DNA of 60,000 nucleotides from the NCBI RefSeq assembly GCF_964355755.1, contig NC_092670.1, positions 33,221,795-33,281,794 on the forward strand, read 5' to 3'. The position numbers and the translations under genes are program-made. Under the pieces are notes generated by a model. That model was not told where the DNA came from, made no database searches, and was given only the letters and a program-made list of their open reading frames with translations. This stretch comes from Antedon mediterranea. Taxonomy: Eukaryota > Echinodermata > Crinoidea > Comatulida > Antedonidae. The stretch's first letter is position 1, and each line of letters starts with the position of its first letter. Below, in pieces: positions 11,690-21,901 of the stretch.

Positions 11690-12979
11690 CTAGATGGTAC
11701 GCTCGCTTCGCTTGCGTACCATCTAGGTCGTGCCCACAGATGGTTCTCGAATACACAGTAATTTCAGCGTAACAAAACTGTCGATTTCAAATGTACGTAC
11801 CGCAGGACTATATTACATTGTCGTTTACAGAAACGAATAAATACTAACACGATGATTTATGTAGTCAACTAAAATTAGCACCCTGGGAATTACCTCCGAA
11901 GGAGAAACTTACCACAAAATGAGTCCAAATTTTTGAATTTGTGCTTTGTATGTAATAGGATTGAGGGATGGGAAAGCGGATAGGTACAAAGAGGAACAAT
12001 TTTTAAATATATTCTTTATCCACTCAGTAACGAAATATTTTTTTCATGTTTTATAGGCCTATAAATAATATACCTCTAAATACAGTAAAACATTTGCGAT
12101 TTAATACTTTGTTAAAACTGTCATTGTCATAATCGATTGAAATATCAAAGTACATGTCACGATACACCACTACGACGTTTATATTATTGGTAATTATTAA
12201 TTAATACAAACGTTGAGAAGGAACTGTCAGTATAAAGTTTATTTGTATATCCAGCAGTAGAGCCTATCCGCAATCTCAGTAATAAAGTTTATTTTTATAT
12301 ATTTTTATATTACATCTAAAAGTACGAACATTCACAGTAAGAAATGCTCGATTCAAATGAGGACCAAAAACAGTTAATAGGTATTTACAGTATTGTCAAA
12401 GTATTGCAAGTTTATTCTCAAAGGACCCGTATATTTACCTACCGTATGTGTTAAACCAAGGGCTCATAAATGTACCTACTTCTGTTAAACCAAACTCTGG
12501 CAGACTGAGAGATTGGGATGTTCCATTCATCTCAAATCAATACATTTGTATAATCGTATATTAAATCTATCAAAATAGTATTTTTTAAAGAAAATCGGCC
12601 TGTCTTCAACATTATGATGCTGTACTCTAGCTGTTCAACCGGTTTTCAGCTATTAAAAACAATTATCGTAGGAGGAGATAGGAAAATGCGAAGCCTCCTC
12701 GCATTTTTGTGGCGGGTATTTTTCAAGATGGACATCCATTAGACAGTGTATACCACGATCGGAAAACACCCCTATTTGGGGCAAATCGTTGAAGAACCTA
12801 AATTCGTTTTAATCGTCAATAACTAATTATCTAACATAATTTAATTAGTAAACAGGGTTACATCAGGTGGTTAAAATCAGTACCGAAAGTACGAACCAAC
12901 TTTATATACCATCGAGTAAAAATTCTAGAAGTAAGGCGCGATTTACCAAATGTTGCCCTTACGTAAATTTATATATAGA
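11690..12979 (-). mobile_element. Helitron-like non-autonomous element, copy C (full length)
   Basis: Read on the minus strand, the copy starts A|TCTATATATAAATTTACG at 12979. It ends CTAG|T at 11690, directly preceded by the foldback with 13-bp arms CTAGATGGTACGC / GCGTACCATCTAG. The interior is collinear with copy D. This is the shortest complete copy (1290 bp) and a good reference for the family. No ORF resembling Rep/helicase is present, so it depends on an autonomous partner. Confidence 0.75.
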
Positions 12980-12980
12980 T

Positions 12981-14560
12981 TTTAAAAAAAATGGAGAAGG
13001 ACAAATACATATAGAAGACTCGATTTGTGGTGCATATCAAGTTCCCTCAATAAAAATGGCGATGTTTTGTCTACAGACATTAGACCTTCGATATGCTCAG
13101 ATCATCAGGACATATCACTAAAAATATCCAATGATCAACATCAAGAAAAAAGAGGTCCAGGAGTATGGAAAATCAACAATAGTGTTCTAAATGATAAAGA
13201 ATACGTCCGAAAAATAAAAGAAATAATTGAAAATACAAAAAAAAAAAAAAATGAAAACAATCTGAGACCGGACGTGCTCTGGGAATTATTTAAAGTTAAA
13301 ATAAAAGAATGTTCTGTAAAATGTTGTAAAAAAAAAGAAAATGGAAAGAAATTTGGATAAAGTAAGCTTAATAAAAGAAGTCAACGAGCTTACACATACG
13401 CTTAATCAAGTATACGATGAAAGCTTAAAAAAACAATTAATATTACAAAAAAGAATGACTTAGAGAGCATATATTTAGTTGAAGCAAAAGGTGCAATTGT
13501 CAGATCCAGGATTGATTGGTTTGAAAAAAAGGAGAAAAAAATAATAAATTCTTTTTAGGGTTAGAAAAGAGTAATGCAAAACGAAAACACATTAAATCTG
13601 TTTTAAAAAGTAACGGAAAGTATACGTCTAACAATGATGACATTCTGAAAGAAGTCCTATTTTATAAAAAAAAAAAAGAAATACCCCTTAACGATATGAA
13701 CAAATATCTAAAGCACACACAATTTAAAACTTTGTTAGAAGAAGATGTAATAAAATGTGAAAGTCGATGAATGCACATAAACGATTTTTAAAATGAAAAT
13801 GAATAAGAGTCCTGGTATTGATGGATTAAGTGTAGAATTTTATCGTACATTTTAGGAGAATGAAAAATATTTATTGTGTGATTCATTAAATTATAGCTTT
13901 GTTAAAGGCATGTTATTAACGACACAAAGAAGAGGTATTATTAATCTTTTCTACAAAAATGGACAGAGGGAAAACCTAAACAATTGGATGCCAATAACAC
14001 TACTTAATGTGGATTATAAAATATTGGCTCACATTCTAGCTAATAGGTTACACAGTGTTAGAGGTTCCATTATAATGAAGATCAAAAAGGTTATATTAAG
14101 AAAAGGTTTGGAGGAGAAAATGTAAGACTGGTAAATGACATACAGTACTAGACTAAACAAAAGCAAAAAGTATGATGACAGGTGCTATTGTTTTTCTTGA
14201 TTATGCGAAAGCTTTCGACTCAATAGACAGAACACTACTGTTTAAGGTTTTAAAACTTTTTGGTTTTGGAAATTCATTTATCAAATGGATAAGGGTTATG
14301 TATAAAGAAACAGAATGTGTCATAGTAAACAACGGATGGTTGTCAGAAAAGTTTAAAATGGAGTATGGCATGAGGCAAGGCTGCCCATTAACTGCTTTGC
14401 TATTTATTTTGGAATCCGAAATAATGGCAGTAAATATTAGAAATAATCCTAAATGTATAGGAATTACGTTACCTAATAGCACTGATGATGATGATAATAT
14501 CGTTAAAATAGCTCATATTTTTGGGGGAGAATACATCTTTAATATAGGATGTTGAATTTA
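12981..14560 (+). pseudogene. Tx1-like LINE, internal ORF2 fragment (endonuclease end to RT)
   Basis: The copy starts inside the endonuclease, where RRLDLWCISSSLNKNGDVLS and RPSICSDHQ parallel the fuller copy at 17280-17380. It continues through MWKINNSVL-type sequence, a frameshifted linker, NKSPGIDGL and VEFYR near 13810-13850, and the RT core FLDYAKAFDSIDR and MRQGCPLTALLFIL (14200-14410). It ends around a decayed active-site region. Stops and frameshifts, several in A-runs, kill it. It abuts Helitron copy C, which may have cut it off. Confidence 0.78.
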
Positions 14561-14574
14561 TTGTGTGGTGAACA

Positions 14575-14895
14575 ACAATTTAATACTTTTAATTTACATT
14601 GTTATTGCCCCAAATAGGAGTATTTTACGATCGTGGTTTACACTGTAATAATGGATGTCCATCTGGAAAAATACCAGCAAACAATAATACGAGGATGCTT
14701 CGCATTTTCCTATCTCTTCCTACGATAACTGTTTTTAATAGCTGAACAGCTCCAGTACATCATAATGTTGAAGACAGGCTGGTTGTCTTTAAAAAATACT
14801 ATTTTGATATATTTAATATACGTTTATACAAAAGGATTGCTTAGCGAAGAATGGAACATTTCAATATCTCAGTGGCTCACATTTGCAGCAATCGT
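14575..14895 (+). mobile_element. Helitron-like element fragment (copy E, no termini)
   Basis: Matches the interior 5' third of copies A-D: the TTGCCCCAAATAGG block, GATCGTGGTTTACACTGT, ATGGATGTCCATCTGG, and CATAATGTTGAAGACAGGC. Neither terminus is present. Confidence 0.6.
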
Positions 14896-14954
14896 AATAA
14901 AAATAAAACGATGCAAAATTAATTAATTGGAAAAGAAGTAAACACTACAGTTTG

Positions 14955-15003
14955 GTCTCTACAGGCTTGTTTCGTGAGTCGTGCAACTCACTCATCAGGA
15001 GAC
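14955..15003 (-). ncRNA. Hammerhead ribozyme at the end of a Penelope-like element
   Basis: Read on the minus strand, all parts of a minimal hammerhead are present in order. Stem I 5' strand is GUCUC (15003-14999), core CUGAUGA (14998-14992), stem II GUGAGU / ACUCAC (14991-14986 with 14979-14974, 6 perfect pairs, six-base loop), core GAAA (14973-14970). A tiny stem III CA/UG closes a 4-base loop, the cleavage triplet is GUA (14962-14960), and the stem I 3' strand is GAGAC (14959-14955), fully complementary to the 5' strand. It lies about 150 bases downstream of the GIY-YIG region of the Penelope-like element on the same strand. Penelope-like elements are known to carry hammerheads in their terminal repeats. 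No core base is mutated, so self-cleavage is plausible. Confidence 0.85.
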
Positions 15004-15099
15004 TATAATGAGAAGAATTAATTACAACGTTGCTTATAAGCACATTTACTTGTAGAATTAGCATTTACAGGTGATATGTTTTGGAATGTCAGCTGGTAT

Positions 15100-16455
15100 G
15101 TAACAATGCTTTCTTTCTGTGCCGGCAGGCGGACACAAGTTCGTTACGTTTATTTAATGTCGATAATTCAGGGTGGCGGATGATAAATAATTTCTCTTTG
15201 AGGCAGAGGTTGCATTTTTTGTTTGCACTACTATATGCTTTAGTAGATGCCAAGATGCGCCATGAGATTGAATAGTCTGTGTCCAGATATGTTTACTGAG
15301 TTCGGTTGAGTTTCTAGAACGTGTATGACGGAATGATGAGGTGTGATTTCTGTATCGTGTTTTAAAATCATGTTCAGTGAGTCCGATATAAGTTTCCAAG
15401 GTGGATTTGTCTTTGCGTGTAACTGTGGCTTGGTATATTACAGATGATTGTAGGCAATTTCCGTTTAGCGGGCATGTGTTTTTCTGTCGGCAGTTGCATG
15501 TTTTGTTTTCTTGCGTGTTTTCCACGGATGTTGTTTCGGGCTGGTTGAGTATTCTTGTTGTGACTGTCTATTATCTGTTTCATATTGTTCATACAACTGT
15601 AGCTAATCTTGATAGTGTTTTGGTTGAAGATTTTTCTTTAGTTTGTTATCTTTTGGAAAATGTTTGTCTACTAGGGATAGGAATTTCTGTCCAATGTTTG
15701 TGCTGACGTTTTTGCTGAACGGTGGGTTGTACCACAGAATGTCGTTTCGTTGTCTGTTTTTTCGTCTTGTCTGGGTTACCGGCTCGTATTTTAGTGTGTA
15801 ATGGTATCCACTGTCGTTGAGAGTTTTCTGGTATACAGGGGCGGCTTGGTTGAATAAATTCTTGTCGGATGACAAGGACGAGAGTCGTTTGTTTATTCCG
15901 GCGGGTATAATCTTTAGGATGATCGGTGGGTGGTTACTTTGTTGATGGATATACTGTAACGTGGCGTTTGGTTTGGTGTAGGGCTGGTATGTGTTCTTCG
16001 CTAGATTGAGTGTGACGTCTAAGAAGTTAATGACTTGTTTGTTTGCTTCTATGGTAATGCGTAGGCCGTTATCTTTGAATATTTGGAAAATGTCTTTTTT
16101 AATATTTTCTGTGCTTTTAGGTGTGTTGTCTGTGACGGCAAGGCCGTCATCTCTGTAAAGTCCTATGCTGATTCCTAGTTTCTGTTGTAATTGGTGTAAC
16201 AGGAAGCTTCCAACAAGTTCACACGTTTCTGCGCCATCATAACTACCCATAGTCACATCGAATGCTGTGGGGCCTTTCTTTTGCCATGGTTGCTGTTTGT
16301 GTGATAATATTGATTTTTTGGTATGTATGATGATGTCTCTTTCATCGTTGGTAATATCATCGTATCTATTAGCGAAGTCTAGTGCTTTGTTTAGCAGGTC
16401 ATTGCTGATAGAGGGGTAACATTCTACAATGTCAAAGCATATAAAGTTGTGTTGT
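15100..16455 (-). pseudogene. Penelope-like element: reverse transcriptase plus GIY-YIG nuclease (decayed)
   Basis: On the minus strand the RT part runs 16455-15603. It has FDIVECYPSIS, a TMGSYDGAETCELVG block, the active-site motif LYRDDGLAV, INFLDVTLNL, and HQQSNHPP followed by INKRLSSLSS. The C-terminal GIY-YIG endonuclease lies at 15525-15154, with SVIYQATV then ETYIGLTEHDFKTRYRNH. The two parts are in different frames with at least two frameshifts between about 15610 and 15530, so the protein is broken. The N-terminal RT part is missing upstream of 16455. Such elements insert single RNA copies by target-primed synthesis. The ribozyme at 14955-15003 marks the 3' terminal repeat. Confidence 0.85.
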
Positions 16456-16659
16456 TGAGGAGACGACTGTCGACGCAGCTGCCACAGCCAGGCTTAATTT
16501 TGCTGCTGGAAAAAGAAAGAAGCAAACAGGGAGCGGAGAAAAGAGTGTACAGAAGAAAGAAAAAAATCAGGGTCTGTAAGTTAAACCTTCTATCAAGTAC
16601 AATTAAGTACTATAATAAACATCAATTTGAAATCAACTATTGTTTGCTTAATATATAAA

Positions 16660-19600
16660 TAAATAAAAAAAAAATAACTCTATACATTTACTTTCTTTAA
16701 ATGTTAGAGGTTTAAGAGAAACGTATAAGAAAAGAAAAGTGTTTAGATGGTTAGAAGAACAAAAGGCTGATATTGCCTTCTTACAAGAAACACACTTTGA
16801 TAAGTTTAATGTAGGTCATAATGATATGCTTTGGAAAGGTAGCATGTATCATAGTTTCGGTACCACAAGAAGTAGAGGCGTTTCAATACTACTAAGGCCT
16901 GGTTTTGATACAAAAGCTATAAAATGTAAATACATAGACGATGACGGTAGAATACTAATACTTACCTTAAAATTTAATGATAAAATGTTTAACCTAATTA
17001 ATATTTATGCTCCAAATAACTGTAAAGAAAGAGCATTATTCTTCAAAAAACTTGATAAAAAAATTGATAAAATATGTAACAAAAAAAAACGAATATCTCC
17101 TTCTTGGAGGTGACATGAACTGCGTTTTAGAAAGAAAATTAGATCAAAGAAACAGTGTCCATAGGTATGATAATTCTCCAATGACGTTAAAACAGTGTAT
17201 GAATAAACACAAATTAATAGACATATGGAGGCAAGTTCATAACATTAAAACTCAGTTTACGTGGAGACGTAAAAACACATACAGAAGACTAGACTTTTGG
17301 TGTGTATCAAAAGCCCTTTATAGAAATGGGGACGTACTGTCTACTGATATAAGACCTTCAATTTTCTCTGATCACCAAGCAATCTCTATTAAATTATTAG
17401 ATGATCAACCAAAGAGAGGGACAGGTATGTGGAAAATAAACAATAGTGTTCTCCACGATAAAGTTTACGCTTTAAATATAAACATAATAATAGAAAATAC
17501 AAAAAAATTATCAAAATCTTAGCCCGGACTTGCTATGGGAGTACCTTAAAGTGAAAATAAAGGAATTTACAATGAAATACTGTGCAAGGAAAAAAAAGAA
17601 ACACAAACAAACAAAAATGTTAACAAAAGAAGGTAATGACCTCACTAACTGTTTAGACATTTGCTATAGCGAGAATGTAGACAAACAATTAAAACAAAAA
17701 ATAAACGACCTAGACAACATTTACTTAATTGAAGCTCAAGGCGCAAAAATTAGATCTAGAGTACAATGGTTTGAACAAGGAGAAAAAAATAGTAAATTCT
17801 TTTTAGGGCTAGAAAAAAACAATGCAAAACGTAAGCATATAACATCTATTATTAAAAATAATGGTAAACGTATAACAGATAGTGAAGAAATCATAATAGA
17901 ACAAAAAAATTACTATAAAAGCCTGTATGCAAACACAAATTGTCCCGAACACAATGCAGATGAATACTTGAAAAAAGTAAAAGTAAATAAACTTTCTGAT
18001 GAAAACAGTCTTATGTGTGAAGGACTTCTGACAATTGAAGAACTCACAGCAGCTATTTTCAGCATGCGCCTCAATAAAAGCCCAGGCGCTGATGGCTTAA
18101 CTGTTGAATTCTAACGCCGTTTTTGGGAAGACATTAAATATTGCCTATGCGACGCATTAAATTACTGTTATAACAACAATGTATTAACTAGCACCCAAAG
18201 AACGGGATTAATACATTTAATATTCAAAAACGGACAACGAGAAAAACTTTAAAACTGAAGACCAATCACATTACTAAATGTGGATTATAAAATTATGACA
18301 CACGTTCTCTCATGTAGAATGCAAAAAGTGATATTCACCATAGTCAATGATGACCAAAAAGGTTATATCAATAAAAGATTTGGAGGTGAAAATGTAAGGC
18401 TTGTAGAAGATATTCTATCCTACACAAAAAATAATAATAAAGCTGGTGCTATAATCTTTCTAGACTTTGCCAAAAGCTTTGACTGGCTTGATAGAAATGT
18501 TATGTTCAAAACCCTAAAAAAATTTTGCTTTAGGAAATCATTTATTAAGTTGATAAATTTAATATACACTAATACAAAATGTATGGTGACAAATTTAGTT
18601 TTCAAACAAAGTTTTAGTATGGAACGTGGTGTAAGACAAGGATGCCCATTATCCGCTTTACTTTTTATACTTGCGGTAGAAATAATGGCTATAAGCATTA
18701 GGAATAATCCAAAATATAAAGGGATTGTTCTACCACGAACAGAAAACGTTCATGAGAACACTGTAAAAATTGTTCAATTAGCAGATGACCAGTCATTTTT
18801 ACAAGAGAAGAAACGAGTTTAAAATATTTCTTTCATGAAATTGAACGATTTTGTAAAATATCCAGCCTAAAATTAAATAAAAATACAACCAAAGGGATGT
18901 GGATAGGTTCAAAGAAGGACTGTAATGATACCCCTTTTAATATCACATGGACACAAGAACCAATCAAATTGTTGGGAATATACGTAGGCTATGATAAAGA
19001 TATATGTAATAAAAACAAGGCCAACAGCCATTAAGTCGCGTGCTACAATGCATAGTGATACCGGACAGACAGACCGACAGACAGACAGACAGACAGACCG
19101 ACAGACCGACAGACAGACAGACCGACCGACCGACATAGTGAACTATACTGACCGAAATTACTGAACATGTTTAAAAATGTTGAAATGTTTAAAGACATTT
19201 AAATTTTTTTAATTTACACGTGCGTAGCCTGTCACTTTCGACGTGCTCGTATAACGTAATTTCGAGTTGAAAAGTAAGTCAAGAAAACAGAAATCAGGCA
19301 AAAAGAGTGCGCAATAACATTTAATTTTAAGCGCGCGTACGCATGCGTTACATGCGCTACGCACGTAATTGTATTGCCATATGATGATTTATGCCCTGAA
19401 ATTTATGAGTACCAAATTTTATTTAATTGTGATTCATGGCTGTGAAGATATGATTACAAACGTGATTTCGTTAAACCGTGCGTAGACCGCGTAATTTTTT
19501 ATTGCGCACCGTGAAAACATAACCACATTGATTCCTGGCCATAAGGAATATACTGTGAAAAATTGACCTAGCTAGATTAAACTGATATCAAGATAAGGTC

Positions 19601-21400
19601 AGAAAGCGATAAAACGCATAGTGATACCGGACCGACAGACAGACAGACAGACCGACAGACAGACCGACCAACCAACCGACCGACATAGTGAACTATAGAG
19701 TCGCTTCCACGCGACTAAAAACTGGGACGAAAAAGTTTTTGAATTACAAAACGTTCTTCAGTTATGGAAAAAAAGAAATCTAACTTTCTTTGGAAGAATA
19801 ACAATCATCAAAACCCTTGCAATCTCTAAATTGATTTATAACGCAAGCATAATTAACGTACCCTTACATATAATTCCACTTATTGAAAAAATACTTTATA
19901 ATTTTCTGTGGAATGGTCAACGTGAAAAAATTAAAAGACTTGTTCTTATTAAAAAAAAGCATGCGAAGGTGGCTTGAATATGAAAAATTTCAACTCCGTA
20001 ATAGATTCATTAAAACTAACATGGATAAAAAGATTACTCAGTCCCGATCCAGGAAAATGGAAAAATATTCCGAAATACTTTATGTATCCAATAGAATACA
20101 CTATAGGTGCTACTCAGCTTAACTTTGAAGATCATATTGACTTGAATAGAATGCCTGATTTTTATGTATCAATGTTAAAATCGGCGGTTAAGTTGAATAA
20201 TATTGTTAGTGTAGTTCCACAAAAAATAGATGACATTTTAAAACAACCACTTTGGGAAAATAAATATATAACTTCCGCAAGTGGAAAATCTCTTTATTTT
20301 AAAATATGGCTACATTCCAAATACAAATCGGTATGTGACATTATCGTTAATAACAGATTTCTAACTTCAGATGAAGTGATACCTACTTTAAGCAATAAAC
20401 AAAAAGGACTTATCGAATATTTTGCGCTCTTGTATTCAATTCCATGTTTGTGGAAAGAAATCATCTTTAATTAACCTGCAAGTCAAAGAAACCGTATTTC
20501 ATAAAAAACACAAGGCATCTTTTCATTATACCCTTTTTGTTAGCAAGGTTGCTAAAATCCCCAATATACAAGCAAAGTGGGAAGTTGAGTTAGGTAAAAA
20601 TGAAATAGACTGGGACAAGACATGGTACTGTAAAGTTCACAATATGAAACATTTACCAAAAATCGCCCAATTTAATTTTAAATTATTACATCGTATCTTA
20701 GCTTTTAGAAAAAACTTAAAGAAGTGAATCTTAATGAAAGTGATTGTTGCGAAAAGTGTTGTATAGAAATAGAAAGTGAAAAACATATGTTGTACACCTG
20801 TAATAGCATTCAATCAGTTTTAAGGAAGTTCCGTAAACTGATCGTTAAATGTATTCCGACTAATGAAACATTACGGCCAAGTTTCCCCGAATGGTCAGAC
20901 ATAGTTTTAGGAACTCAGAACACGCTTGTTAATGAACTCATCTCTTTATTTACATTTAGTATTTGCAAATCTTGCATTATTTATAAAACAAGCAAACGGA
21001 TTATCACTTGGAATTTATTTAAGATAGAACTAAAAAATTTAATTTCAAACGAATACTTATGTAATCTAAACAAAGCAGAAAGAAAATGGAACGACGTTAA
21101 AGAAAAACTCCTTGAATCAATTATCTAAAAATTTAAGAAATACACAAGAATAAACATAAACGTACGGTATACAGTATATGTTCTTGATTTAGATCAATTG
21201 TTAATTTACCATCATTATTATATTATTGTTTTCTAGGAGGCGCCCGAGTCCGGGATGACCGAGACACAACTGGTGCTAGCCAGGATTTAAACTAGAACTA
21301 ATAAAATAAACCTGGCTAGCGACGAGGGCGTATCCCCATACTTCGGTTTGGGTTTAGCTTTGCAATATTTATTAGTTTGTTATTTTATCATATAAATAAT
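16660..21400 (+). pseudogene. Tx1-like (L1 superfamily) LINE, near-complete ORF2 with 3' UTR
   Basis: Endonuclease begins near 16675 (SLNVRGLRE, ADIAFLQETH, LLLGGDMNCVL, SDHQAISI at about 17360). RT follows: KSPGADGLTVEF at 18080, RPITLLNVDYK, IIFLDFAKSFDWLDR, RGVRQGCPLSALLFIL, and LADDQSFL replacing the usual YADD-type box. The C-terminal LWKKRNLTFFGRITIIKT and cysteine-rich CCEKCCIEIESEKHMLYTC regions end at about 21128. Frame is lost at 17095 and 18820, and stops interrupt at 17521, 18112, 18250 and 18256. A 699-bp element splits the ORF (19017-19715). After the stop, 21230-21360 holds a GC-richer 3' UTR with TGGTGCTAGCCAGG / CCTGGCTAGC able to pair. Clade by motif style, not by tree. Confidence 0.85.
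19010..19722. mobile_element. 699-bp non-autonomous element inserted in the Tx1-like LINE
   Basis: The LINE frame reads ICNKN before and NWDEKVFELQ after the insertion. Direct repeats TAAAAAC at 19010-19016 and 19716-19722 mark a 7-bp target duplication. Related terminal blocks AAGTCGCGTG (left) and CACGCGAC (right) are in inverted orientation. Inside are two microsatellite patches of CAGA/CGAC units (19063-19135 and 19628-19690), each followed by CGACATAGTGAACTATA. A partial relative lies at 43800-43866. Confidence 0.72.
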
Positions 21401-21474
21401 AAAAGCAATATTATGTTCAAAATGTAAAACTATACAATTTTATAAAAGTATTCAAACAAAACATAATCTTATAA

Positions 21475-21825
21475 TGCAATATACCATTTTACCGATGACT
21501 TACAGTTACCAATCTGTACATATTGTTTACGATTACTAAGATAACTAGTAAACCATTTTAATGAGACACCCCTTATGCCATAACGTAAAAGTTTTGAAAG
21601 TAAAATGTCATGATTAACAACATCGAAAGCTTTGGATAGATCAAGAAAAGTGCTTAACAAAAGTTCAAAAATAGCGTGACAAGTAGAGTGTTTTTTTACG
21701 AAAACCATATTGATGATTGTTTAGGATGTTATGTTTAGTTAAATATGTATAAAGACGAGTATGCATTAATTTTTCTATTATTTTTTGAGAAAATGGGGAG
21801 AACTGAAATCGGTCTATAATTATCT
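21475..21825 (-). pseudogene. Non-LTR retrotransposon RT fragment (Jockey/CR1-like)
   Basis: On the minus strand: NYRPISVLPIFSK near 21815, then a [10 protein letters not shown]-type motif, [20 protein letters not shown] (RT motif A) at about 21660-21600, and [13 protein letters not shown]. One frame change near 21700 separates the halves. It is short, lacks an active-site box and is dead. Confidence 0.75.
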
Positions 21826-21901
21826 ATATATAAATTATGGTTAATTCTGACATAGGCAAGCACAATGCAAAAACTTCGGTATAAATCTCCGCCTTGGATA
21901 C

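Noticed and set aside
15401-15706. Plus-strand 101-codon frame
   Set aside because: Antisense of the GIY-YIG and RT parts of the minus-strand Penelope-like element.
16449-16658. Basic 69-codon frame between the Penelope and Tx1 elements
   Set aside because: Could be the end of a LINE ORF1, but it is too short and unsupported to call.
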